Assembly: GCF_001650715.1 (NCBI RefSeq)
Contig: NZ_LWQT01000131.1
Coordinates: 62,001-126,000, forward strand
Source of the DNA: Paramagnetospirillum marisnigri
GTDB taxonomy: Bacteria; Pseudomonadota; Alphaproteobacteria; Rhodospirillales; Magnetospirillaceae
DNA length: 64,000 nt
Reading direction: 5' to 3'
The translations under genes and the position numbers were made by a program. The notes beneath the pieces were generated by a model that saw nothing but the letters and a program-made list of their open reading frames with translations, ran no database searches and had not been told where the DNA came from. Positions 10,131-17,465 of this stretch are shown here, piece after piece; position 1 is the first letter of the stretch, and every line of letters begins with the position of its first letter.

Positions 10131-10619
10131 TCAACGCCTCTGCGGGCGGTCCAGGGGCTGATAGCTGGCGCCATTCCAGCGGAACCACTGCGACGGCGTC
10201 TCGATGGTGGCCCAGCCCCCCAGGCGCGAGGATGTGACAAACACCCCATCGGCTTCACCAAAGCCCCAGCCGATGGGAGCCCAGCCCTTGGAGGTCCATT
10301 GCGCCACCACCATGGGCTGGCCCTTGGCCGAGGCCCAGGCCGGGGCGTCGATTAGAAGGAACAGTTCGGTGCGGCCGTCCTCGTTGAGGTCGATACGTCC
10401 GGCCCTGACCTGATCGCGGAAAAAGCCGAACTGACCGCCGCCGTTGTAATAGGCCCGCCAATGGGTCTTCAGCAATGCGTCGATATCGGGAGTTTCCCCC
10501 TCGGGCAGGGGCTGCAGTGCCACCTGGGCCACGAGACGGCCGTAATCCTGCGCCAGGGCGGCGCCAGGAGCGGCAAGGCCTGATATGGCCAGGATCACGA
10601 TGGTCAGCAGGATGCGCAT
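10131..10619 (-). CDS. Exported hypothetical protein
   Basis: I do not recognise this 162-residue protein. It begins with a clear signal peptide (MRILLTIVILAISGLAAPGA, cut probably after ALA at about residue 23). The mature part contains one DxNxDGxxE calcium-loop-like motif (DLNEDGRTELFLL) and a tryptophan-rich C-terminal region (SKGWAPIGWG, TPSQWFRWNG). It is probably periplasmic. It is divergent from the rhodanese gene across an AT-rich promoter region and lies 70 bp upstream of the CBS gene on the same strand. Confidence 0.65.
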   Translation of the reverse strand: MRILLTIVILAISGLAAPGAALAQDYGRLVAQVALQPLPEGETPDIDALLKTHWRAYYNGGGQFGFFRDQVRAGRIDLNEDGRTELFLLIDAPAWASAKGQPMVVAQWTSKGWAPIGWGFGEADGVFVTSSRLGGWATIETPSQWFRWNGASYQPLDRPQRR

Positions 10620-10727
10620 GGGAGACGGAGAGTAAGGGCGGCGGCCTCGTGCCGTCAACGACGCCATATACAACACTATAAAAAATGTAATTAAATTCAT
10701 AAAATCAATTATGGTGGTATTTTTGTG

Positions 10728-10756
10728 TTGAATTGTGGTTTGTGGTGCGGTATACC
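10728..10756 (+). promoter_or_regulatory. Sigma-70-type promoter for the rhodanese gene
   Basis: TTGAAT (10728-10733) and TATACC (10751-10756) are separated by exactly 17 bases in an unusually AT-rich stretch (10660-10760). The predicted start of transcription is about 33 bases before the ATG at 10796. Confidence 0.55.
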
Positions 10757-10795
10757 GGTCCCCGTGATGTTGTTTCGTTTCCTGGAGAACCGGAC

Positions 10796-11131
10796 ATGAG
10801 CGCTTCGGAAGTCGGCCTGATCGAGTTGGAGCCCCATACCGTCAAGGCCATGCTGGACGCGGGCGAGGCCGTGCTGGTGGATGTCCGCGAGGATGACGAG
10901 TTCGCCGAGGCTCATATCGACGGTGCGGTTCTATCCCCCATGAGCGATTTCGAGCTTGAGACCTGGCCCAGCTTTCCCGGGCGCAAGGTGATCATTTCCT
11001 GCCTGGGTGGGGTGCGTTCCGCCGCCGTGGCCCGCAAGCTGATGGCTTCGGGCCAGGGTTGGGCCATCCACCTGAAGGGCGGTCTCAATGCCTGGCGCGA
11101 TGCCGGCCTGCCGGTGGTTGAGCAGGGCTGA
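10796..11131 (+). CDS. Single-domain rhodanese-like protein
   Basis: A 111-residue rhodanese homology domain, used for sulfur transfer or sulfane carriage. It has DVREDDEFAEAHIDGAV (substrate-pocket strand) and the active-site loop CLGGVRSA with catalytic Cys69. A C-terminal GGLNAWRDAGLPV is the standard last helix. There is no signal peptide, so it is cytoplasmic. The ATG at 10796 is preceded by GGAGA. It is followed by a rho-independent terminator and so is probably monocistronic. Confidence 0.9.
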   Translation: MSASEVGLIELEPHTVKAMLDAGEAVLVDVREDDEFAEAHIDGAVLSPMSDFELETWPSFPGRKVIISCLGGVRSAAVARKLMASGQGWAIHLKGGLNAWRDAGLPVVEQG

Positions 11132-11155
11132 TCCCGCTTCATCCGCCGATTTTCC

Positions 11156-11182
11156 GACGGGTTCCATACGGCCCGTCTTTTT
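11156..11182 (+). terminator. Rho-independent terminator after the rhodanese gene
   Basis: Stem GACGGG (11156-11161) / CCCGTC (11172-11177) with a 10-base loop, followed by TTTTTC and a pyrimidine run. Confidence 0.75.
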
Positions 11183-11315
11183 CCTCTCTCTCGACTTCAC
11201 GCCGCCTTCCCTCGGGGAGGCGGTTCTTGTTTGCGGCGCACGGGTTGCGGCGGCGCGGGCAGCGGCGTAAGGTGGCCGGCATCGGGGTGCAAGCCGCCGT
11301 GCTTGGGGAATGGGA

Positions 11316-12158
11316 ATGCGCAGTACGTGGCCGTTTGTCGCCGGAATCATCATTGCGATATTGGTGACTCTGTTCAACCTGCCGATCATGGCGGGGGCGG
11401 CGCTGGTCATGAAGCTGGTGGCCGCCAGGGGGGGCGACGCCGTCGCCATGACGGGGGCATCGGGCTTTTCCATCCGTGACGAAAGCGGACGCTACGTCAC
11501 CACCATGAACAACACGAATTTCAGTATCCTCAGCGTGCCCCTGGTGGGCGAGCCGCGCCCGCGCCGCATACTGGCCCGGCTGCAGGTGCGGCTTGGCGAG
11601 GATGGCGAGGGACAGGCGGTGCTGGACGCCTGGCCCATGGCAGGTCCCAGCGACTTCCGCAAGGGCACCGCCTACACCATCCGCTCCCCGGCCAATGCGG
11701 CCTATCTCGGTGACGACAGCCTGTTCTGGACCGAGCGCGCCGGACGCAAGACCGCCTATTCCCTGTCTGATGGTGCCCGGCTGTTCGATGCCGACCTGCC
11801 GCTGCTGCAGTTCGTCTTCGAGCCCGAGCTCCGCCGCATGGCCGCCGTGGCGGTGGCCGAGGACGAGTTTACCGCCCGTGGTGTCGCCGTGATCAGCTAT
11901 GCCGCCCCTGGGCGGGTGCTGCGCCGGGTGGTGCTGGTGGCCGATGACACCTTCCGGGCCAATACATTGCGCGCCACGATCACCGCCACCCGCCTGGTGT
12001 CCTTCACCGATGACGCCCTGGGTGGCCGGGTGATCGACTTACCGCTGGCGGCGGGATCGGTGCGTATTCCGGTCACGCCCCAAGATATGGATCTGTCGCG
12101 AGCCAAGTTGCCCGCGGGTCTGAGGCTGGTTCCCATCCAGCCCTGGGGGGGAAGCTGA
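11316..12158 (+). CDS. Membrane-anchored hypothetical protein
   Basis: An unrecognised protein of 280 residues. One hydrophobic segment near residues 5-35 (FVAGIIIAILVTLFNLP onward) should anchor it in the inner membrane, leaving a mostly beta-rich periplasmic domain of about 240 residues. No catalytic motif is evident. The second ATG at 11316 is favoured over 11310 because the GGGGA ribosome-binding site abuts the first ATG directly. It is separated by 204 bp of AT-richer DNA from the downstream kinase gene. Confidence 0.7.
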   Translation: MRSTWPFVAGIIIAILVTLFNLPIMAGAALVMKLVAARGGDAVAMTGASGFSIRDESGRYVTTMNNTNFSILSVPLVGEPRPRRILARLQVRLGEDGEGQAVLDAWPMAGPSDFRKGTAYTIRSPANAAYLGDDSLFWTERAGRKTAYSLSDGARLFDADLPLLQFVFEPELRRMAAVAVAEDEFTARGVAVISYAAPGRVLRRVVLVADDTFRANTLRATITATRLVSFTDDALGGRVIDLPLAAGSVRIPVTPQDMDLSRAKLPAGLRLVPIQPWGGS

Positions 12159-12362
12159 TGGTGATGGTGGAATAGTTCCATTTACGTCGGTGCAGACATA
12201 ATTTCCACTCTGTCATTGAAAGGAAGCAGAGCATCGGCCATCATCGGGCAAGTGCTTTTGTTTCATCATATCATCCTTGAACGACGCTCTTATTCCTTAG
12301 GATAATTCAATGCGCCGTTTTGGATGTAGAGTGGATTGGCTTTGATATGACTGTCGCTTGCC

Positions 12363-14537
12363 GTGGGTGATGTGCGGCATATCCTGATCGTCGAGGACAG
12401 TATGACCCAGGCCTTCAGCCTGGAATATCTGCTGTCGGAAAACGGATATCGCGCTTCCATCGCGGGCAACGGGCAGCAGGCGCTGGACATGGCGCTGGCG
12501 CACCATCCGGATCTGGTGGTCAGCGACATCACCATGCCGATCATGGGGGGCTTCGAGTTTTGCAGCCGGGCCAAGGCCAACCCGCAACTGCGCCACATCC
12601 CCATCCTGCTGCTGACCGACCTGTCCAATCCCGACGACATCATTCATGGTCTGGAAGCCAGGGCCGATGGCTATATCACCAAGCCCTACGAGGAAGGCTT
12701 CCTGCTGCGGAAGATCCAGGCCCTGCTGGCCCGCAGCGCCGAGGCATCCCCGCCCTCGCCCGAGGAGGAAGCCGAGGCCATCGATTTCGTGCTGGGCGAC
12801 CAGCGTCACGTCATCACCGCCAGCCGCAAGCACATCCTGGACATGTTCCTGTCCACCTACGAGCATTCGCTGGCGCAAAAGAAGATCCTGGAACAGAAGC
12901 AGCGCGAATTGAATGATATCAACGCCAAGCTGGCGACCAGCCTGGACAGCCTGAAGATGTCGGAGGAGCGGTTCCGCTCCTTGGTCGAGACCGTTCCCGA
13001 TATCGTCTATCGCCTGGATTCCGATGGCCGCTTCAGCTTCCTCAACAGCGCCATCGAGCGGCTCGGCTATCACCGGGGTGAACTGATCGGCACCCATTTC
13101 AGCGAGATCATCGTTCCCGCCGAGTTACCCTCGGTCAGTTGGGAAGCGGCGGTGGCCAAGCGTGACGGCCCGTTGCCGCCCGAGCCGCCCAAGCTGTTCG
13201 ACGAACGCCGTTCGGGGCGGCGCATGACCGCCGGGCTGGAAGTGCGTCTGCGGACCAAGTCGGGCATGACCGCCGAGCATGGCGAGGTCAAGGCCCTGGG
13301 CAATTCGCCGCTGGTGGTGGAAATCAGCAGTTCCGGCCTCTATGGCGAAGGCAACGAGCAGCAGCGCAACTATGTGGGCACGGTGGGTGTCATCCGTGAC
13401 ATCACCGACCGCAAACGCGCCCAGGATGCCCTGCAGCACGAGCGGGAGTTCCTGGAAAAGCTGATCAACACCTTGCCGCTGCCCATCTTCTTCGTGGACA
13501 TGGATGGTGCCATCCAGCGGATCAATTCGGCGCTTCTGCGGTTTTTCGGCCTGAATTCCGACGAGGTGCTGGGGTGCAAGTGGCACGACATCCTGCCGCC
13601 CGAGGCCGCCGAGCGCATGGCCGCCGGTGATCGCGACGATCAGCAGAACGAGATCATCTACGAGGCGACGTTGCCCGCCGCCGACGAGGAGCGCCGGGTC
13701 CTGGTCACCAAGATCCGCTTCCATAAGCCGGGCGAGGGGGCGCAGGGGCATATCGGCGTGCTGATCGACGTCACCGAACGCACCCGCACCGAGATGGAGT
13801 TGCGCAACGCCAAGCGACTGGCCGACGAAGCCACTAAGGCAAAGTCGGATTTCCTGGCGACCATGAGTCATGAACTGCGCACGCCGCTGAACGCCATTCT
13901 CGGCTTTTCAGAGATGATCACCATGCACTCCCAGGAAGGCGAGTGTTCGCCGCGTTATCGCGACTACGCCGCCAGCATCTACGAATCCGGCTCGCATCTG
14001 CTGGCCATCATCAACGACATCCTGGATATCTCGGCGGTGGAGGCGGGCAAGCTGACCCTGCATTTCGACGAGATCGAGGTGGCGGTGCTGGTGGAGTCCG
14101 CCGAGCGGTTGATCCAGGTCCGTGCCGAGAAGCGCAACCTGCAACTGGGGCTCGATCTGTCCTCGGCCCCCGCCTGCATCATGACCGATGCCCGGCGGAT
14201 GAAGCAGATCCTGATCAATCTGTTGGGCAATTCCGTCAAGTTCACCCCGGATGGTGGCTGGGTGTCGCTGCGGGTGGGCCGCACCCTGGATGGCGGCGTC
14301 AGTTTCTCGGTCAGCGATAACGGCATCGGCATGGATGAGGACGGCGTCGCCAAGGCGCTGTCGTTGTTCGGTCAGGTGGACAGCCGTCTGGCGCGCAAAT
14401 ACGAAGGCACCGGCCTTGGCCTGCCGCTCAGCCGCCATCTGGCGGAATCCCTGGGGGGGCGGTTCGAGGTGGAAAGCGCCTTGGGGCAGGGGACGACGGT
14501 TACCGTCACCCTGCCCGCCAGTTGCGTCATCCGTTGA
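12363..14537 (+). CDS. REC-PAS-PAS sensor histidine kinase
   Basis: A 724-residue cytoplasmic signalling protein with an unusual order: an N-terminal receiver domain precedes the kinase. The receiver (residues 1-125) keeps the acidic pair Glu11/Asp12, phospho-acceptor Asp55 (VVSDITMP), Thr85 and Lys107. A short coiled linker leads to PAS 1 (about 195-340, ending in VIRDITDRKRA) and PAS 2 (about 350-470). The HisKA dimer has His503 in MSHELRTPL. The ATPase domain has DNGIGMDEDGV and GTGLGLPLSRHLAESLGG. There are no membrane segments. The start is a GTG at 12363 without an obvious ribosome-binding site. Its last 11 bases overlap the 3' end of rpoH on the other strand. Confidence 0.92.
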   Translation: MGDVRHILIVEDSMTQAFSLEYLLSENGYRASIAGNGQQALDMALAHHPDLVVSDITMPIMGGFEFCSRAKANPQLRHIPILLLTDLSNPDDIIHGLEARADGYITKPYEEGFLLRKIQALLARSAEASPPSPEEEAEAIDFVLGDQRHVITASRKHILDMFLSTYEHSLAQKKILEQKQRELNDINAKLATSLDSLKMSEERFRSLVETVPDIVYRLDSDGRFSFLNSAIERLGYHRGELIGTHFSEIIVPAELPSVSWEAAVAKRDGPLPPEPPKLFDERRSGRRMTAGLEVRLRTKSGMTAEHGEVKALGNSPLVVEISSSGLYGEGNEQQRNYVGTVGVIRDITDRKRAQDALQHEREFLEKLINTLPLPIFFVDMDGAIQRINSALLRFFGLNSDEVLGCKWHDILPPEAAERMAAGDRDDQQNEIIYEATLPAADEERRVLVTKIRFHKPGEGAQGHIGVLIDVTERTRTEMELRNAKRLADEATKAKSDFLATMSHELRTPLNAILGFSEMITMHSQEGECSPRYRDYAASIYESGSHLLAIINDILDISAVEAGKLTLHFDEIEVAVLVESAERLIQVRAEKRNLQLGLDLSSAPACIMTDARRMKQILINLLGNSVKFTPDGGWVSLRVGRTLDGGVSFSVSDNGIGMDEDGVAKALSLFGQVDSRLARKYEGTGLGLPLSRHLAESLGGRFEVESALGQGTTVTVTLPASCVIR

Positions 14538-15393
14538 CGAAACCCGCCTGAACCAGATCACGGACCTTGTCGAAGGCCTTGACCTCGATCTGGCGGATGC
14601 GCTCGCGCGAAACACCGTAGCGTTCGCCCAGTTCCTCAAGGGTCGGCGGAGTGTCGCGCAGCCTGCGCTCCATAAAAATCTCCCGCTCGCGTTCGGTCAG
14701 GCTTTCCATCGCCTTGGCGATCAGGCCACGGCCCTTGTGCAGTTCTTCGCGCCGGGCATAGACCGCTTCCTGGCTATCGGCATCGTCGGGCAGCAGATCC
14801 TGGATCTCGGTGCCGCCCTCGCCGACCCGCAGGTTCAGCGAGGCATCACGTCCCGCCATGCGCCGGTTCATGGCCACCACGTCGCTTTCCTCCACATGGA
14901 GTTCGCGGGCGATGGTGGTGACATCCGCCGGGGCGAGGTCGCCGGAGTCCAGCAGGCGAAGCCGCGACTTGATCCGCCGCAGGTTGAAGAACAGCTTCTT
15001 CTGCGCCGCCAGGGTGCCGATCTTGACCATGGACCACGAATTCAGCACGAATTCATTCAGCGACGCCTTGATCCACCACATGGCGTAGGTGGCCAGGCGG
15101 AAGCCGCGCTCGGGGTCGAATTTCTTGACCGCCCGCATCAGGCCGATATTGCCTTCGGAAATCAGGTCGGCCACGGGCAGGCCGTAATGGCGATAGCCGA
15201 TGGCGATCTTGGCGACCAGCCGCAGATGGCTGGTGACCAGTTTGTGGGCCGCCTCGGTATCCTGGTACTCGATCCATCGCCGCGCCAGCATGAATTCCTC
15301 CTCGATGTCGAGGATGGGAAAGGCGCGGATGTCACGAAGATATTTGGTAAGTCCGTCGTCACCGCCGAGGACGGGAAGGGCTGCTGCCGACAT
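14527..15393 (-). CDS. rpoH: Heat-shock sigma factor RpoH (sigma-32)
   Basis: A sigma-70-family factor of 288 residues directing RNA polymerase to heat-shock promoters. Region 2 contains LISEGNIGLMRAVKKFDPERGFR and ATYAMWWIKASL; the RpoH box appears as QKKLFFNLRR; region 4.2 has TLEELGERYGVSRERIRQIE. The ATG at 15393 is preceded by GGGGAGA. Alphaproteobacteria often have more than one rpoH, so paralogy cannot be judged here. The upstream 700 bp holds several large palindromes. groESL in this window is preceded by CIRCE, so it may be under dual heat-shock control, although its visible promoter looks sigma-70-like. Confidence 0.95.
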   Translation of the reverse strand: MSAAALPVLGGDDGLTKYLRDIRAFPILDIEEEFMLARRWIEYQDTEAAHKLVTSHLRLVAKIAIGYRHYGLPVADLISEGNIGLMRAVKKFDPERGFRLATYAMWWIKASLNEFVLNSWSMVKIGTLAAQKKLFFNLRRIKSRLRLLDSGDLAPADVTTIARELHVEESDVVAMNRRMAGRDASLNLRVGEGGTEIQDLLPDDADSQEAVYARREELHKGRGLIAKAMESLTEREREIFMERRLRDTPPTLEELGERYGVSRERIRQIEVKAFDKVRDLVQAGFVNG

Positions 15394-15638
15394 GATCAAT
15401 CTCCCCAGTTGAGCCACCACCCACCTCCCATGAGGAGGGCGTCGTTCGAAGCTGGACAGTTCGCTAGTCGGCCTTGTGCCAAAGAATGAACATCGTCATA
15501 TCCTCCGTTCGAGCAACATGACTCGGAACCCGCCAAGGGGCAGCGTCCCGAAAGCCTCAATCGGTCGGTCCCAGGCTGGGCCCCGACTTCGAACATTATG
15601 CCAACACCATCGGTGGGAATCAAGCGTCGCACCGGTTC

Positions 15639-15715
15639 CTAGTGTGGTGAATTCGAAGTTCCTATCATTTCTCCGCACCCGACATTAGGAACTTCGAATT
15701 CGCAAACCACACTAG
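15639..15715. repeat. Palindrome A (hairpin element)
   Basis: Outer arms CTAGTGTGGT (15639-15648) and ACCACACTAG (15706-15715), inner arms GAATTCGAAGTTCCTA (15649-15664) and TAGGAACTTCGAATTC (15686-15701), with a 4-base GCAA asymmetry and a 21-base loop. In total 26 base pairs can form. Confidence 0.85.
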
Positions 15716-15731
15716 AAACAATAAGTTACTG

Positions 15732-15800
15732 GTGTCCAGATCGATTCTGAAATTCGAAAGGAGCTTGAATTGGATGCTGCGAATTTCAGAATCGGGACAC
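15732..15800. repeat. Palindrome B (hairpin element)
   Basis: Arms GTGTCC (15732-15737) and GGACAC (15795-15800) enclose GATTCTGAAATTCG (15743-15756) and CGAATTTCAGAATC (15780-15793). The apical part contains GGATGCTGCG (15772-15781), which is repeated in palindrome C. The outer end CACTAG directly joins palindrome C. Confidence 0.85.
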
Positions 15801-15867
15801 TAGCACTACTTTGGCACTTTAGGCTCCTTGCGGATGCTGCGGAGCCTAAAGTGCCAAAGTAGTGCTA
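15801..15867. repeat. Palindrome C (perfect 27-bp arms)
   Basis: A perfect inverted repeat. Arms at 15801-15827 and 15841-15867 (starting TAGCACTACTTTGG and ending CCAAAGTAGTGCTA) are exact complements over 27 bases, with a 13-base loop TTGCGGATGCTGC. It is contiguous with palindrome B. Confidence 0.9.
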
Positions 15868-15905
15868 GGCGGAGTCCGCATGGCAGCCATTCCAACCCAG
15901 CGAAT

Positions 15906-15923
15906 CCAAATCCAAGGATTTGG
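15906..15923. repeat. Short perfect palindrome
   Basis: CCAAATCC-AA-GGATTTGG: 8-bp exact arms around a 2-base centre. It could be a protein-binding site or a helix in a transcript. Confidence 0.6.
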
Positions 15924-16028
15924 TCCGATGATGATCCTACTCCCTCGGCCACCCAATTGATCGAACGGGCCGAACGAACATCAAGTCCCCCGCCGATCGC
16001 TCGCTCCCCCGGGCGGTTGGGGGTCACG

Positions 16029-16061
16029 AACCCCGCCCTGGATTGCCGCCAGGGCGGGGTT
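16029..16061 (+). terminator. Strong hairpin, terminator-like
   Basis: AACCCCGCCCTGG (16029-16041) pairs perfectly with CCAGGGCGGGGTT (16049-16061) around a 7-base loop, followed by a T-rich GTTGCTTTGG. No annotated plus-strand gene precedes it, so it may end an unannotated transcript from the palindrome region. Confidence 0.5.
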
Positions 16062-16126
16062 GTTGCTTTGGGGCCTCGGCCTGGGCGGTGGCGTGTTATG
16101 GTGGCCGCTCAATCGGGAGATAAGGG

Positions 16127-16582
16127 ATGGATTTCGACGGCGAGCACCTGATTCCGGCCCCCCGTCATGAGGTCTGGCGCGCCCTCAACGACCCGGCCGT
16201 GCTGGTGGCCTGCATTCCGGGCTGCGAGACGCTGGAAAGCACCGCTCCGGGCCGATACGCCGCCACCATAGCCGTCCGCATCGGCGTTCTGGCCGCCCGC
16301 TTTTCCGGAACCCTGGCGCTGGAGGACGTGATCGAGGCCGAAGCCTATACCCTGAAAGGTCAGGGCCAGGGGGGTGTCGCCGGCTTTGTCGGCGGCAGTG
16401 CCCGGGTGACCTTGATCGACCAAGACGGTGATACCATGTTGCAATGGAAGGCCGAGGGGCAGATCGGCGGTCGGCTGGCCTCGGTGGGGGGCCGCCTTCT
16501 TCACGGATTCGCGTCGAAAACCGCCGCCGAGTTTTTTAAGAGATTTATCGGCAGTCTCGGGTGCCAACCCGATTGCGCCTAA
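16127..16582 (+). CDS. CoxG-like SRPBCC domain protein
   Basis: A 151-residue member of the carbon monoxide dehydrogenase subunit G (CoxG) family in the SRPBCC/START-like fold. Typical features are HEVWRALNDPAVLVACIPGC near residues 14-33, a central glycine-rich strand (GQGQGGVAGFVGG) and a final helix with LLHGFASKTAAEFFKRF. CoxG proteins recruit or mature molybdenum hydroxylases, but no coxMSL or related genes are present here, so the partner is unknown. The ATG at 16127 follows GGGAGATAAGGG. A TetR-type gene follows 66 bp downstream. Confidence 0.8.
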   Translation: MDFDGEHLIPAPRHEVWRALNDPAVLVACIPGCETLESTAPGRYAATIAVRIGVLAARFSGTLALEDVIEAEAYTLKGQGQGGVAGFVGGSARVTLIDQDGDTMLQWKAEGQIGGRLASVGGRLLHGFASKTAAEFFKRFIGSLGCQPDCA

Positions 16583-16648
16583 GTTGTCCATTGATCCAAT
16601 AATACTCAGCCACAAAAAGTCACAGCATGTTTGAGCAGGGGCCTCGTC

Positions 16649-17350
16649 ATGGACGCTCTTCACAATCTCCAAAGCTTGGGACACTCCGCCGGGGGATTCG
16701 GCTCGGATGGGGCGGGGCCGGAAAAGGCCCGTCGCCGACTGCCGCGGCAGCAGCGTGAGAAGCTCATCGTCGACGAGGCCATCAAGTTTTTCGCCGAGGT
16801 TGGATTCGAGGGGCAAACCCGCGCCCTGGCCCAGCGCCTGGGCGTCACCCAGCCTTTGCTGTACCGGTATTTCCCCGACAAGGATGCCCTGATCGAGCGC
16901 GTCTATCGCGAGGTGTTCCTGGGGGGGTGGGACAATGACTGGCGCGATGCGCTGACCGATCGTTCGGTGCCCTTGGTCGACCGGGTCGAGCAGTTCTATC
17001 TCAGTTACACCAAGGCCAATTTCAGCTATGAGCGGGTGCGGCTGTTCATGTTCGCCGGGCTGAAGGACGAGTCCATCGCCAGTCGCTACATGGCCCATGT
17101 GCGCGAGAACCTGTTCTTGCCGCTGTGCCGTGAAATCCGCGCCGCGGCCGGGGTGGAGCGCGATGCCGACATCTCGCCCTACGAAATCGAGCTGGCCGCC
17201 GGACTGCATGGCGCCATCGCCTATGTCGGGCTGCGGCGCTGGGTCTTTCGCACCCAGACGCCGGACGACATGGATCTGGTGATTCGCCAGTTGGTGCGCA
17301 GCAGCATGGCCGGAATTCCCGACGCCTTCCGCGACATCGCCGCACGGTAA
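16649..17350 (+). CDS. TetR-family transcriptional regulator
   Basis: A 233-residue DNA-binding repressor-type protein. The helix-turn-helix lies at about residues 35-75 (FFAEVGFEGQTRALAQRLGV followed by LLYRYFPDKDAL), with the family's invariant LYRYF motif. The C-terminal ligand/dimer domain is all-helical. The ATG at 16649 has AGGGGC upstream; a TTG 18 bases earlier is less likely. The N-terminal 30 residues before the HTH are long and glycine-rich for the family. Possible targets are its own gene or the flanking CoxG-like and kinase genes. Confidence 0.88.
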   Translation: MDALHNLQSLGHSAGGFGSDGAGPEKARRRLPRQQREKLIVDEAIKFFAEVGFEGQTRALAQRLGVTQPLLYRYFPDKDALIERVYREVFLGGWDNDWRDALTDRSVPLVDRVEQFYLSYTKANFSYERVRLFMFAGLKDESIASRYMAHVRENLFLPLCREIRAAAGVERDADISPYEIELAAGLHGAIAYVGLRRWVFRTQTPDDMDLVIRQLVRSSMAGIPDAFRDIAAR

Positions 17351-17418
17351 GGACCGTTTGCCGGCCTCGCCGCTTGATATGGGGCTCGGCGTTCCAGGCA
17401 TGATTGTGAGCATTTGCC

Positions 17419-17447
17419 ATGGAATGTTACCTTCCCTGATGGAATGT
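17419..17447. promoter_or_regulatory. Direct repeat, candidate operator
   Basis: ATGGAATGT occurs at 17419-17427 and again at 17439-17447, exactly 20 bp apart (about two helical turns), immediately upstream of the 7TM kinase ribosome-binding site. This layout suits a cooperatively bound regulator. Confidence 0.4.
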
Positions 17448-17465
17448 GGCGGCAAGGGGGAGGGT

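Larger units (their letters stand above)
15394..16126. other. 733-bp intergenic region with five dyad structures
   Basis: No open frame with coding character lies between rpoH (minus) and the CoxG-like gene (plus). The stretch has lower GC content than its surroundings in 15630-15870. It contains three large adjacent palindromes, one short perfect palindrome and one terminator-like hairpin, listed separately. An unannotated structured RNA is possible, particularly in 15870-16061. Confidence 0.6.

Noticed and set aside
15639-15867. Possible CRISPR array
   Set aside because: The repeated parts are palindromes with different stems and no unique spacers of constant length between identical direct repeats, and no cas genes are present.
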